Shown here one piece after another: positions 17,628-25,408 of a DNA stretch of 32,927 nt (positions within the stretch are counted from its first letter, which is position 1; each line of letters starts with the position of its first letter). Made by a program: the position numbers and the translations under genes. The stretch is from a bacterium (GTDB taxonomy: Bacteria; Krumholzibacteriota; Krumholzibacteriia; Krumholzibacteriales; WJIX01): contig WJIX01000182.1 in NCBI GenBank assembly GCA_014730075.1, forward strand, positions 1 through 32,927, written 5' to 3'. The notes beneath the pieces were generated by a model, which searched no databases, was not told where the DNA came from, and worked only from the letters and a program-made list of their open reading frames with translations.

Positions 17628-18764
17628 ATGTCACAATTCATGGAAGTACTGGAATGGTTTGACGAAACCGGCGAGGAGATAGTCCACCGCCTTCCCCCCG
17701 AAGGCTCCGGCGAGATAAAGATGGGCGCTCAGCTTATTGTAAGGGACAACCAGAGCGCTGTCTTCTTCAAGGATGGTAAGGGACTGGATATATTCGGGGC
17801 CGGCAGGCATACCCTTACTACCAGGAACCTTCCCATACTGACCAAGGTCCTTGCGCTCCCATGGGGATTCAAGAGCCCCTTCAGGGCGGAAGTCTATTTC
17901 GTCAACATGAAGACCTTTCTGAATCAGAAGTGGGGTACCAAGGACCCGGTAGCATTCAAGGACAGCCAGCTGGGGCTGGTGCGGCTGCGGGCTTTCGGCC
18001 TTTACACATTCAGAATCAAGGAGCCGGTGCTGTTCATAAATCATGTTGTCGGCACCCAGGGAGTGTTCACCAGCGAAATGATAGATAATTACCTGAGGGA
18101 TGTTATCGTCTCCAGGATGAACGATATGTTCGGAGAAAACCTGGATACCATTTTCGATCTGCCCAGGAATTACGATGAGCTGGCGGTGGAGATCACAGAG
18201 CGCCTGGCAAGTGATTTTTCGAAATATGGCATGGAACTGGCCGATTTCTTTATAAATTCCATCACCCCGCCGCCGGAGGTCCAGAAGATGATAGATGAGC
18301 GTTCAGGGCTTCAGGCTGTGGGCAACCTGGATAGCTTCTTCAAGTTCAAGGCTGCCAAAGCGATGGGAGATGCCGCGTCAGGCGGAGGAGATGGAATGGG
18401 CGGAGCGGCCGGAGCCGCGGCAGGCGGGATGGGTGTGGGTGTGGGCGCGGGACTTGGAATGATGCTCCCCGGTATGCTGGCCAGATCGGTTACCGAAACC
18501 GCCCCTGCTCAGGGAGAAAAGCTGAAATGCCCCAGGTGCCATAATGAAGTATCACCCGAATCACGTTTCTGCAATAACTGCGGCGCTCAGCTGGTAACCA
18601 TGAACAGGTGTCCCGAGTGCAAGGCGGAGCTTCCTCCCGAGGCTAAATTCTGTTCAAACTGCGGCAAGGAACTGGGCGAAACACTGGCCTGTCCTCACTG
18701 CGGTACCGAACTGCCCCCGGGGACCAGGTTCTGCACCAACTGTGGTGAGAAACTGAAAGACTGA
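17628..18764 (+). CDS. SPFH/band-7 domain protein with three C-terminal zinc ribbons (YdjI-like)
   Basis: The 378-residue protein has an SPFH (stomatin/flotillin-like) region at ~25-225, with [20 protein letters not shown] and a helical part to [11 protein letters not shown] glycine/alanine-rich stretch follows (~250-284), which looks like a glycine zipper that could touch membrane. Three zinc ribbons end the protein, each C-P-x-C-x10-C-x-x-C: C301/304/315/318, C328/331/342/345 and C355/358/369/372. Similar proteins, often labelled virion-core-like, include Bacillus YdjI, which helps place the stress protein PspA at the membrane. No PspA is present here. GGAG lies five bases before ATG 17628. 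It heads the four-gene unit. Confidence 0.85.
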   Translation: MSQFMEVLEWFDETGEEIVHRLPPEGSGEIKMGAQLIVRDNQSAVFFKDGKGLDIFGAGRHTLTTRNLPILTKVLALPWGFKSPFRAEVYFVNMKTFLNQKWGTKDPVAFKDSQLGLVRLRAFGLYTFRIKEPVLFINHVVGTQGVFTSEMIDNYLRDVIVSRMNDMFGENLDTIFDLPRNYDELAVEITERLASDFSKYGMELADFFINSITPPPEVQKMIDERSGLQAVGNLDSFFKFKAAKAMGDAASGGGDGMGGAAGAAAGGMGVGVGAGLGMMLPGMLARSVTETAPAQGEKLKCPRCHNEVSPESRFCNNCGAQLVTMNRCPECKAELPPEAKFCSNCGKELGETLACPHCGTELPPGTRFCTNCGEKLKD

Positions 18765-18766
18765 TC

Positions 18767-19471
18767 ATGCTGATAAAATGTGATCTCTGTGGAGGCGAGA
18801 ACAAACTGCTTCCGGGGCAGAAGATGCTCAAGTGCAGCTATTGCGGATCGGCTCTGGCGGTGGAGGATAGTCATTTTGAGCACCTGATTCTTCCCCATGA
18901 AAGAAACGACCGGGTAGCCGGGGATATGCTCCGGTCCTTTCTTCTCAGAAGGGGTGCGGGCCCGCCGGTTGAAACTAAGATAGATTTCAGCTATGTACCC
19001 TTCTCCGTGATAGAGGATGATACCGGGGGGACCAGCTGTATACCGGCCGAGGGGGCGCCACATGCCGCGGGCCCCCTGGCTGACATTCCTGCCGGCGACT
19101 ACTCCTTCTTTGACCGTGATCTGGCATCCGGAGAAAAGATAATCGAAGAGGGCAGCAGGGACAGCCGGGCTTCCCGGCTGATTCATCTGCCTCTTTATAT
19201 TGCCGCTTTCAGGATTCGAAAGAAGAGGTGCCGGGCGGTAATCACGGGAGAGAACTGGCACGTTCAGATGGAGAAGATGCCTGCCAGGAAAAAGAGTCCT
19301 CTGGATATCTCCTTGTTGCTCCCCGTGGCGGGACTGTTTGTCTTATATCTGATGATAGGGGGGCTGGGAGCCTCCTGGCCAGCCAGGCTGGGATTCATAG
19401 CGGCGGCAGCTTCAGCCGCATGGTTTACATACAGAATCAGAGAGAAGGTGACGGCAGGGAATGAGCGGTAA
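18767..19471 (+). CDS. Zinc-ribbon membrane protein, SPFH-unit gene 2
   Basis: The 234-residue protein opens with a zinc ribbon (C5, C8, C23, C26; pattern C-D-L-C-G-G ... C-S-Y-C-G). Two strand-like segments in the soluble middle are built around proline: Y-V-P-F-S-V (76-81) and L-I-H-L-P-L-Y (138-144). Two membrane helices follow at ~181-200 and ~204-221 with a short basic tail. The topology suggests a cytoplasmic ribbon domain anchored at its C-terminus. I know of no established function; TFIIB-like ribbon labels often attached to such proteins do not imply transcription. Its ATG is two bases after the SPFH stop, so the two are translated together. Confidence 0.75.
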   Translation: MLIKCDLCGGENKLLPGQKMLKCSYCGSALAVEDSHFEHLILPHERNDRVAGDMLRSFLLRRGAGPPVETKIDFSYVPFSVIEDDTGGTSCIPAEGAPHAAGPLADIPAGDYSFFDRDLASGEKIIEEGSRDSRASRLIHLPLYIAAFRIRKKRCRAVITGENWHVQMEKMPARKKSPLDISLLLPVAGLFVLYLMIGGLGASWPARLGFIAAAASAAWFTYRIREKVTAGNER

Positions 19472-20507
19472 AAGTGCGGTAACCGGCCTTGCAGCTTCCG
19501 GATCGTCCGCCTTTCCCGGCGGGCAGTCAGGCCGTGTTGATACAACAGAGAATATCGGAGTGAACTGCCCCTCCTGCGGGGGATCGCTCAGTATACGGGA
19601 AGGGATTAGAAGCACCCAGTGCGAGTACTGCGGCTCCAGCCTCTATATATTCAATCCCCGCGGGGTCAGGAGCTACTATCTGCAGCCGGAGATAACAGCC
19701 GGCAAGGCGAAGCTGAAGGCCCTCAATCTGCTGGACCGCCAATCGGGGGGAAGAATCGGAGCGAGGCATACCTCGGTGGTTGACCTCAAGCTTATCCATG
19801 TGCCGTTCTGGAGGATGAAGGGGAGGTTCATGGGATGGATATGCGGTGAGGAGTACAAGAATATAACTGTGGAGAAGTACAACAGCACTCCAAACGGAGA
19901 TATCAAAAGAACAGCTGTCGAGCAGGAGAGAAAACCTTTCTCCAGGTTTCTCTCCAGGAATGTCAACTGGAGCGCTCCGGCCTGTGTGATGCGACACCTG
20001 GGGCTGCAGGGGATATCCTTCCGTTCCAGCTTCGGCGACTGGAAGCCGTTCGATCATACCCTGAGGAAATCGATGAATATAGCCCTGGTGACAGTACCCC
20101 GCAAAAAGGCCGAATCCTCCGCCTGTAAACATACTGTTAGCCTGGCCAGGCCATCCGGTTCAAGAATAGATGCCGGGCGGTACCATATGTTCGACAGGAG
20201 GCTGTCGATATATTACTACCCTGTTTTTCTGCTCTTTTACAAATACAGGGATATTATCTACGAAGTGACCATAGATGGTAATGACGGACATATAATCAGG
20301 GCTGACATACCCCGCAGGAAAAAGATAAATCCAACTTCCTATTTCTTTATCCCTGCCGCGGCAGCCTTTCTGGCGGGCAGTTATTTCCCCCTTGTAATCG
20401 CTTCCGCAGTACTGCTGTATCTCTCTGACATGATAAAGGGAAGGAATCTGATCAATCCCTGGAGCTGGCTCAGCTACAGGCTCAGGAAGGCTTTCGGAAA
20501 GGGATAG
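19461..20507 (+). CDS. Zinc-ribbon membrane protein, SPFH-unit gene 3
   Basis: The 348-residue protein overlaps gene 2 by 11 bases. A ~30-residue Ser/Gly-rich leader precedes a zinc ribbon (C36, C39, C54, C57; C-P-S-C-G-G ... C-E-Y-C-G). The soluble part holds L-I-H-V-P-F-W (111-117) and later Y-Y-Y-P-V-F (251-256) followed by Y-E-V-T-I-D-G-N-D-G. The latter is a recurring ending in membrane-linked zinc-ribbon proteins. A hydrophobic region at ~293-325 is long enough for one or two membrane helices, followed by a basic tail. The ordered ribbon, P-F-W strand, second P-x-F strand and C-terminal anchor match gene 2, so they look like diverged paralogues. Function unknown. Confidence 0.75.
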   Translation: MSGKSAVTGLAASGSSAFPGGQSGRVDTTENIGVNCPSCGGSLSIREGIRSTQCEYCGSSLYIFNPRGVRSYYLQPEITAGKAKLKALNLLDRQSGGRIGARHTSVVDLKLIHVPFWRMKGRFMGWICGEEYKNITVEKYNSTPNGDIKRTAVEQERKPFSRFLSRNVNWSAPACVMRHLGLQGISFRSSFGDWKPFDHTLRKSMNIALVTVPRKKAESSACKHTVSLARPSGSRIDAGRYHMFDRRLSIYYYPVFLLFYKYRDIIYEVTIDGNDGHIIRADIPRRKKINPTSYFFIPAAAAFLAGSYFPLVIASAVLLYLSDMIKGRNLINPWSWLSYRLRKAFGKG

Positions 20508-20509
20508 TT

Positions 20510-21319
20510 ATGCTGGAAATCAGGAGACTGGTATGCCCCCACTGCGGCAGGGAACTCTCGGGATCGGAGCGATATATTACCCGTTTCTGCCTGACCTGCC
20601 TGCGTCAATGGATCATAACCGGCAAGGGCATACGGGCACTTTCTGTCCACCGGGCGGTAGCGGATGGGGAGGCTTCGGACCTCAACCTGCCGTTCTGGGT
20701 GATCAGAATAGACCACCGGAAGCTGGCGGGGGATATCACCCGGTCAGTCCGGAAGATCCGGGAGCAGACCGGATCGATGGCGGGGGTCAGGCTCAACCCT
20801 GAAATGGAGGAAGAGAGTTATCTGGATGCCTTCAGGCAGAAGAGCGGCATGGAGAAGATGGCGATGCTGGCAGGGATGAGGGAACACCGAAGGATGGTCG
20901 GCAGCTCCCAGATCGATCATCTGGTAGAGAGGATCACAAACAGCGGAGATTACCGGGTCTACGTGCCCGCATTCATATCGAGCAATCCATTCGCCTATCT
21001 CAAGGCCGGCAGGCTTCTTACTTCCAGGCAGCCCTCATTCGAAGTGGACAGCTCTGCGGTATTCAATGAGCAGCTCCTGTGTTCGGTGGAGAGTGGTGAA
21101 GCCCTTGCCCTGGCCGATTTTGTTTTTCTGGCCTCTCTTCCAAAATCTGTCCTTAACAGTGGAAAGCTGTTGAAGGGGATATCCCCGGAACCGCTCTCTC
21201 CTCCGGTTCTGGTCAATTTCCCCTTCCGCAGGGAGAGAAGTTCTCTTACCTCCCTGATAGGCCGGTTTTCAATATCCTCCAGGCTGGTGCAAACCCCCCA
21301 GCCTGCGGGGAAGGACTGA
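20510..21319 (+). CDS. Zinc-ribbon protein without membrane anchor, SPFH-unit gene 4
   Basis: The 269-residue protein starts two bases after gene 3 and has a zinc ribbon at C9, C12, C27 and C30 (C-P-H-C-G ... C-L-T-C). It repeats the pattern of its neighbours: L-N-L-P-F-W (58-63) and Y-V-P-A-F (151-155). Between them sits a charged helical stretch (~85-140). Unlike genes 2 and 3 it has no convincing transmembrane helix; the C-terminus is basic with P-F-R-R-E-R. It may be the soluble partner of the complex. I do not recognise a named family. Confidence 0.7.
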   Translation: MLEIRRLVCPHCGRELSGSERYITRFCLTCLRQWIITGKGIRALSVHRAVADGEASDLNLPFWVIRIDHRKLAGDITRSVRKIREQTGSMAGVRLNPEMEEESYLDAFRQKSGMEKMAMLAGMREHRRMVGSSQIDHLVERITNSGDYRVYVPAFISSNPFAYLKAGRLLTSRQPSFEVDSSAVFNEQLLCSVESGEALALADFVFLASLPKSVLNSGKLLKGISPEPLSPPVLVNFPFRRERSSLTSLIGRFSISSRLVQTPQPAGKD

Positions 21320-21373
21320 GATGTGGTATAAATGTTGCAATTCCATCCAGCAGTCTGTATAAAAGTTAATGTT

Positions 21374-22171
21374 ATGAAGAGAATAACTGACATTATACTG
21401 GCTCTGGTTATATTCCTCTCCCTCTCTAATTGCGGTGGAGAGGATGGAGGGAATGAAGGCATGAAGATAATTTTTCTGCATCACAGCACCGGCAGGATTA
21501 TATGGGATGCAGGGGTAAAGGACCGCCTCAGGGAATACAGCCGGGGCGGGGGTGTGAAGTGCAGGATAAAGGAGAGAGCGTTCCCACGCGAGAAGCCCTA
21601 CGGCTGGAAGAATTACCCTTATGATTACTGGAATATCTGGGTCAAGAACGGTGACGGCAGAAGGTATATGAAGGAACCCACCCTGGAGTATCTGACCCGT
21701 AAATATGACATAATAGTGTTCAAGCACTGCTTCCCCGTGAGCAAGCTCAATCCATGCGGAGGGGGCCGATCGGTGGATTCGGAGTTTAAATGCCCCGAAA
21801 ACTACAGGCTCCAGTATGAAGCACTGAGGGATAAGATGCGCTCTTACCCCGAAACACGATTTCTGGTATGGACAGGGGCCGCCCTGGTAGCCGGGGCCAC
21901 CGATCCCGGTAGCGCCAGAAGGGCCCGGAGTTTCTTCGAATGGGTCAGGGATGAATGGGATGAAAAGGGGGACAATATTTTCATCTGGGATTTCTTCGAG
22001 CTGGAGACTGAAGGGGGTCTATATCTAAGGGATGAATACGCCAGGTCATCCACCAATTCTCATCCCTCCGAAAGCTTTGCCCGTCAGGTGGCGCCTCTTT
22101 TCTGCAACCGGCTGATAGATGTAATAGAAGGTACGGCTGACAGTACCAGTGTGACCGGTAAGAGGGAATAA
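21374..22171 (+). CDS. SGNH-hydrolase-like lipoprotein
   Basis: ATG 21374 gives a 265-residue protein with a lipoprotein-like signal (L-S-L-S-N-C, C20); the asparagine before the cysteine is unusual. The frame is open upstream to 21332 but with no signal. After a flexible G-G-E-D-G-G linker comes K-I-I-F-L-H-H-S-T-G (31-40), where SGNH esterases carry their first block. Near the end Y-A-R-S-S-T-N-S-H-P-S (H230) resembles the last block with its catalytic histidine. The nucleophile would have to be S38 in an H-H-S-T context instead of G-D-S, so activity is uncertain. N-Y-P-Y-D-Y-W suggests a carbohydrate- or lipid-related substrate, but I cannot name one. The ribosome site is weak. It lies 54 bases after the zinc-ribbon unit. 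Confidence 0.65.
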   Translation: MKRITDIILALVIFLSLSNCGGEDGGNEGMKIIFLHHSTGRIIWDAGVKDRLREYSRGGGVKCRIKERAFPREKPYGWKNYPYDYWNIWVKNGDGRRYMKEPTLEYLTRKYDIIVFKHCFPVSKLNPCGGGRSVDSEFKCPENYRLQYEALRDKMRSYPETRFLVWTGAALVAGATDPGSARRARSFFEWVRDEWDEKGDNIFIWDFFELETEGGLYLRDEYARSSTNSHPSESFARQVAPLFCNRLIDVIEGTADSTSVTGKRE

Positions 22172-22190
22172 CAAAAAGAAAGGCAGATTC

Positions 22191-23075
22191 TTGGCTATTG
22201 ATTTTGATTCTATCCACAGTTCCCTGGAGAAGGCGGGGATAAATGAAAAGAGCCCTGACAGAGCAAGGCTACTCGAGCTTCTTTCCGCGGGTGAGAAGTG
22301 CCCGGAATTTTCATCCCTCATACCCGGCGATCTGGATATCAAAGCGGTTGCCAGAAAGAGAAGAGAGGGAATGCCGATGGAATACGCGCTGGGGATTGCC
22401 CGGTTCATGGGCCGGATCTTCTGCTGCACCCCGGACACCCTGATACCCAGGGCTGACACATCCTGCCTGGTGGAGTCCGCAGTATCCGCCATAGATCAGC
22501 TGCGTGACAGCGGAGCTGGGGAGCTGGAGATTACGGAGATAGGCACCGGCTGCGGCAATATCGCCATAATGGTGGCGTTGCTCTCTGAAGAGACTTCAGT
22601 GCATGCTTCCGATATAAGCGAAGCGGCAATAAAAGTGGCCCGCAGGAATATAGAGGCATACAGATTAAGCAGCAGAATAACCCTGCGCTGCGGTGACATG
22701 TTTGAGCCGCTCAGGGAACTGGGGCAGGCTGATATAGTAATCTGTAATCCCCCCTATATACCTTCCGGTTCGTTGAAGAATCTGGACCGCGAGATTATAG
22801 ATCACGAGCCGGTTATTGCCCTGGATGCGGGAACCTATGGAATAGACATATTCCGGAGGCTTATAAGAGATTCGATAGAATTTCTGCGTCCCGGCGGGAT
22901 CCTGGCCTTCGAATTCGGGGAGAGGCAGGAAAAATTCATCAGGAGGCTGCTGGAGAAGAGCGGCGGCTACCGAGATATCAGTCTTCATAATTACCGGGGA
23001 GTTCCCAGAGCGGCAACCGCCGTAAGAAGCAGAAATGAGGATACTCCCGGCCGGAAAGAGAGTTCAAGAGAGTAG
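22191..23075 (+). CDS. prmC: PrmC/HemK-like protein-glutamine N5-methyltransferase
   Basis: The 294-residue protein starts at TTG 22191, eight bases after an AAAGAAAGG purine tract. A helical N-terminal domain with G-M-P-M-E-Y-A-L-G corresponds to the release-factor-recognising part of PrmC. The Rossmann domain has S-adenosylmethionine motif E-I-G-T-G-C-G-N (116-123) and N-P-P-Y (186-189), the glutamine-binding signature. PrmC methylates the GGQ glutamine of peptide-chain release factors. The usual neighbour prfA is absent, and the N-terminal domain is divergent, so it may be a paralogue acting on another glutamine. It lies 19 bases after the SGNH-like gene and 8 bases before the next gene, so it is likely in one transcript. 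Confidence 0.75.
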   Translation: MAIDFDSIHSSLEKAGINEKSPDRARLLELLSAGEKCPEFSSLIPGDLDIKAVARKRREGMPMEYALGIARFMGRIFCCTPDTLIPRADTSCLVESAVSAIDQLRDSGAGELEITEIGTGCGNIAIMVALLSEETSVHASDISEAAIKVARRNIEAYRLSSRITLRCGDMFEPLRELGQADIVICNPPYIPSGSLKNLDREIIDHEPVIALDAGTYGIDIFRRLIRDSIEFLRPGGILAFEFGERQEKFIRRLLEKSGGYRDISLHNYRGVPRAATAVRSRNEDTPGRKESSRE

Positions 23076-23083
23076 GGATTACG

Positions 23084-23506
23084 ATGTTATCGAGAGAAGA
23101 GATGGACAGTGCGGTAAAAAAATGGATGAAGGCATGGAACAGGCATGATCTGGAGGGTGTGATGGCCCTGTTTCATGATGATGTTATCTTCGAGAACTGG
23201 AGTGGCGGCAGGGTAAGGGGCAAGAGGAATCTGCGCAGAGTATGGAAACCCTGGTTCAACGAAAACGGCGGGTTTGAATTCGAGACCATAGGGATTCTCC
23301 TGGACACCGAATCCCAGCAGGCCCTGCTCCGTTGGAAGCTTTACTGGCCCTCACGCCTGCAGGGATACAGGGGAAAGACCGAAGAGAGAGAAGGCTTGGA
23401 CGTGCTTCATTTCCGCGGCGGCCTGATAGACCTGAAACTGACCTATACCAAGACTGCGGTCGAGATAGATGGCAGAAAGGTCAGGCTCTCACCTGAAACG
23501 GACTGA
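23084..23506 (+). CDS. SnoaL-like / NTF2-fold protein
   Basis: The 140-residue protein has the NTF2-like pattern: an N-terminal helix (V-K-K-W-M-K-A-W-N-R-H-D-L-E-G-V-M), then L-F-H-D-D-V-I-F-E-N-W, a G-x-x-N-L-R-R helix, and four beta strands ending in G-L-I-D-L-K-L-T-Y. This cone fold is shared by SnoaL polyketide cyclases, ketosteroid isomerases and many small-ligand-binding proteins. The paired aspartates near residue 32 are common in SnoaL-like members, but no specific reaction can be claimed. It starts 8 bases after the PrmC-like gene, suggesting co-expression. Confidence 0.8.
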   Translation: MLSREEMDSAVKKWMKAWNRHDLEGVMALFHDDVIFENWSGGRVRGKRNLRRVWKPWFNENGGFEFETIGILLDTESQQALLRWKLYWPSRLQGYRGKTEEREGLDVLHFRGGLIDLKLTYTKTAVEIDGRKVRLSPETD

Positions 23507-23575
23507 ACCGGATCCCGGACCTATGGAATATGCAGGGGGCGGAAATGACGCCGCCACAGTAAGCCGAAATCGATA

Positions 23576-23604
23576 TTGAAATAATTATATCAGTGTGGTT
23601 AAAT
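23576..23604 (+). promoter_or_regulatory. Predicted sigma70 promoter for the membrane protein gene
   Basis: TTGAAA (23576-23581) and TTAAAT (23599-23604) are exactly 17 bases apart, about 50 bases before the ATG at 23658. This suggests that the membrane-protein gene is transcribed separately from the genes to its left. Confidence 0.45.
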
Positions 23605-23657
23605 ACTGCATCCGGAAGAAGCTGTGAATAATTGCGGAGAAAATGAAGGAGTACAGG

Positions 23658-24374
23658 ATGAATGTTCCCTATTCGGAAAAGACACGAGTAATAATGCCGC
23701 CCGGTGTAAGCCAGTGCTACAGCGAGGGGTGGGGTGTACTGAAGAATTACTTCATCGAACTGCTCCTGGTTACCCTTCTGGTAGGGCTGTTCTGGGGTAT
23801 AGGGGGAGCGATTGAGGCTGCCTCGGAGAGCGAATTCTATCTCAGTCCCATATACGGCCTGTTCTATCTCGGTTATATCATTCTTATTTTGAATCCGGTG
23901 CAATATGGTGAGTTTAATCCCTACCTCAAAGCGGTGAGGGGTGAAAAAGTCAAGGTAAAGGATATTTTTATCTTCCAGGAACTGTACCTCAATGTCGTTC
24001 TCGCCTCCGCTTTGACTGCCGCGATTATCGTTATAGGGTTATTCTTCTTCATCGTCCCCGGTATCATCCTGGCATGCAAGCTGGCCTTTGTCCCTTACCT
24101 GGTGATTGACCGCAGAATGGATGCCGTGGAGGCGATAAAGAAGAGCTGGAAAATGACCGCTGGTTACGCCGGCACGGTCTTCCTGATCGGCCTGCTGGCA
24201 GTCCCGGTTTTCATCCTGGGATTGATCTGTTTTTTCGTCGGCGCAATTGTATCGGTAATGTGGGTGACCTGCGCTATGACCTACCTGTATAATGAGGCGG
24301 ATAGGATCGAGAAGTTAAAAGCCGCGCCTCCCGCGCCCCCGGAGCCTGATGGGATGGCCGGAGAGAACGGTTAA
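23658..24374 (+). CDS. Polytopic membrane protein, DUF975/GPDPase-membrane-domain-like
   Basis: The 238-residue protein (from ATG 23658, preceded by AAGGAG at six bases; ATG 23643 is an alternative) has about five hydrophobic segments. The signature region is F-I-V-P-G-I-I-L-A-C-K-L-A-F-V-P-Y-L-V-I-D, then D-A-V-E-A-I-K-K-S-W. It resembles the membrane domain found in DUF975 proteins and next to some glycerophosphodiester phosphodiesterases. That family's role is poorly known. The C-terminal tail is proline-rich (P-P-A-P-P-E-P) and probably cytoplasmic. It has its own predicted promoter and no evident functional partner. Confidence 0.75.
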   Translation: MNVPYSEKTRVIMPPGVSQCYSEGWGVLKNYFIELLLVTLLVGLFWGIGGAIEAASESEFYLSPIYGLFYLGYIILILNPVQYGEFNPYLKAVRGEKVKVKDIFIFQELYLNVVLASALTAAIIVIGLFFFIVPGIILACKLAFVPYLVIDRRMDAVEAIKKSWKMTAGYAGTVFLIGLLAVPVFILGLICFFVGAIVSVMWVTCAMTYLYNEADRIEKLKAAPPAPPEPDGMAGENG

Positions 24375-24412
24375 AGCTGAACGGTTTTTCTGAAAAAGCA
24401 TTACTGTAAAGA

Positions 24413-24440
24413 AAGGGATACCCGCGAACAGGTATCCCTT
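24413..24440 (-). terminator. Hairpin terminator between convergent genes
   Basis: AAGGGATACC and GGTATCCCTT are perfect 10-base arms with an 8-base loop. Reading on the minus strand the stem is followed by TCTTTAC, so it fits best as the terminator of the leftward gene ending at 24485. It could also end the rightward membrane-protein gene, 38 bases away. Confidence 0.7.
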
Positions 24441-24484
24441 ATCTATGAAAGAATAACCGGTTTGTCATATTACCGGCCCGCTGG

Positions 24485-25228
24485 TTATCTATACAATCCC
24501 TTTACTGCTCCCCAGCTGCTCTCTTCCGTGTCAACTGCATCTCCGTCACTGGTGAGTGGGCCGATTGAAAAATCGACCGAGGTAACCGACGAGGCATCGA
24601 ATGTATACTTGATGTAATCCACGTCGGTGAAATCAACACCTCCGAATGCGGAAAAGAAGAAACTGTATATACCTTCATTTATCAGGTCGATGGTATGGCT
24701 CGCGGTTGCCTCTTCCGGGGTCCCCCTCCCGCTGGTGACGGTTATGGTGCAGGGAACCGGCCTCGGTCCGGCGTACATATCGCCACTGAGAACGCTAACA
24801 TAAAACATGGTAGCATCGATCACCAGAAAATTGGCGTTGAGGTCGACACTGAGGCCATATTCCAGCTCAAGAACCGCGGAAGCGCCCGCGTTATGATTGA
24901 ACGAAAGCGAATTCCCGGCGGCCCATATTCCGGAGTTGGCGGTACCGGTAACATACTGGATCATCGCGTTTCTCTCTCCTCCAACTACTCCGCTGAGCCC
25001 GGTCTGATAGGCCGAATCGTTAACAAGGTGACTTACCATATTCCCAGGCGGGCACGCTGACCCGTCACAGGTTGTTCCCACGAAAATAATCGGCCTTCCC
25101 GATGCGGGAAGGTCAGGATTCGGAGGAAAAGGATTGGAGAAATCGTCGATAGTCGCTCCCTGAGCCACAGAAAACGAAATCACTAATAGTACCGAAAGGA
25201 CAAACTGATGTTTGAACAGATTTTTCAT
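24485..25228 (-). CDS. Exported protein of unknown function with W-G-x-x-K-x-L-Y-R tail
   Basis: The 247-residue protein has a signal peptide (V-L-S-V-L-L-V-I-S-F-S-V-A-Q-G-A, cleavage near residue 25) and a very good ribosome site (AGGAGG before ATG 25228). The mature part is beta-rich, low in basic residues, and rich in Gly, Ser, Thr and Asp, with only two cysteines close together (T-C-D-G-S-A-C-P). This composition is typical of secreted or surface beta-sandwich proteins. It resembles PEP-CTERM-type exported proteins in composition, but no PEP motif or membrane anchor is present. It ends instead in S-S-W-G-A-V-K-G-L-Y-R. I recognise no catalytic motif. The gene is monocistronic, with its own promoter and terminator. 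Confidence 0.75.
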   Translation of the reverse strand: MKNLFKHQFVLSVLLVISFSVAQGATIDDFSNPFPPNPDLPASGRPIIFVGTTCDGSACPPGNMVSHLVNDSAYQTGLSGVVGGERNAMIQYVTGTANSGIWAAGNSLSFNHNAGASAVLELEYGLSVDLNANFLVIDATMFYVSVLSGDMYAGPRPVPCTITVTSGRGTPEEATASHTIDLINEGIYSFFFSAFGGVDFTDVDYIKYTFDASSVTSVDFSIGPLTSDGDAVDTEESSWGAVKGLYR

Positions 25229-25279
25229 AAACCCCTCCTACGAGTAAAGCACTGTCCCCGGAAAACTGCAATTTATGGT

Positions 25280-25308
25280 ATTCTAACATATTTCCGTATT
25301 CAGTTCAA
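25280..25308 (-). promoter_or_regulatory. Predicted sigma70 promoter of the exported-protein gene
   Basis: On the minus strand TTGAAC (25308-25303) and TAGAAT (25285-25280) are 17 bases apart. The predicted start near 25273 leaves a ~45-base leader containing the AGGAGG site. Confidence 0.6.
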
Positions 25309-25408
25309 TCTTTGAATTCTGCCGGATTGAATGGATCATGCCGATAGATTTATTTGGTGCATAATAAGCGGTAATATTGTATTATATCGGGGTAAAGGGG
25401 GATTTAAG

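Noticed and set aside
17476-17682. Possible 68-residue gene before the SPFH gene
   Set aside because: It has no ribosome site, overlaps the SPFH start out of frame and contains the predicted promoter; the translation resembles nothing.
19527-20132. 201-codon minus-strand open frame
   Set aside because: It is antisense to the third gene of the zinc-ribbon unit; the sense frame has a zinc ribbon, a membrane segment and operon spacing.
25331-25408. Longer N-terminus for the PNPOx-fold protein
   Set aside because: No ribosome site precedes ATG 25331 and the extra residues do not fit the family; GTG 25409 has a strong purine tract upstream.
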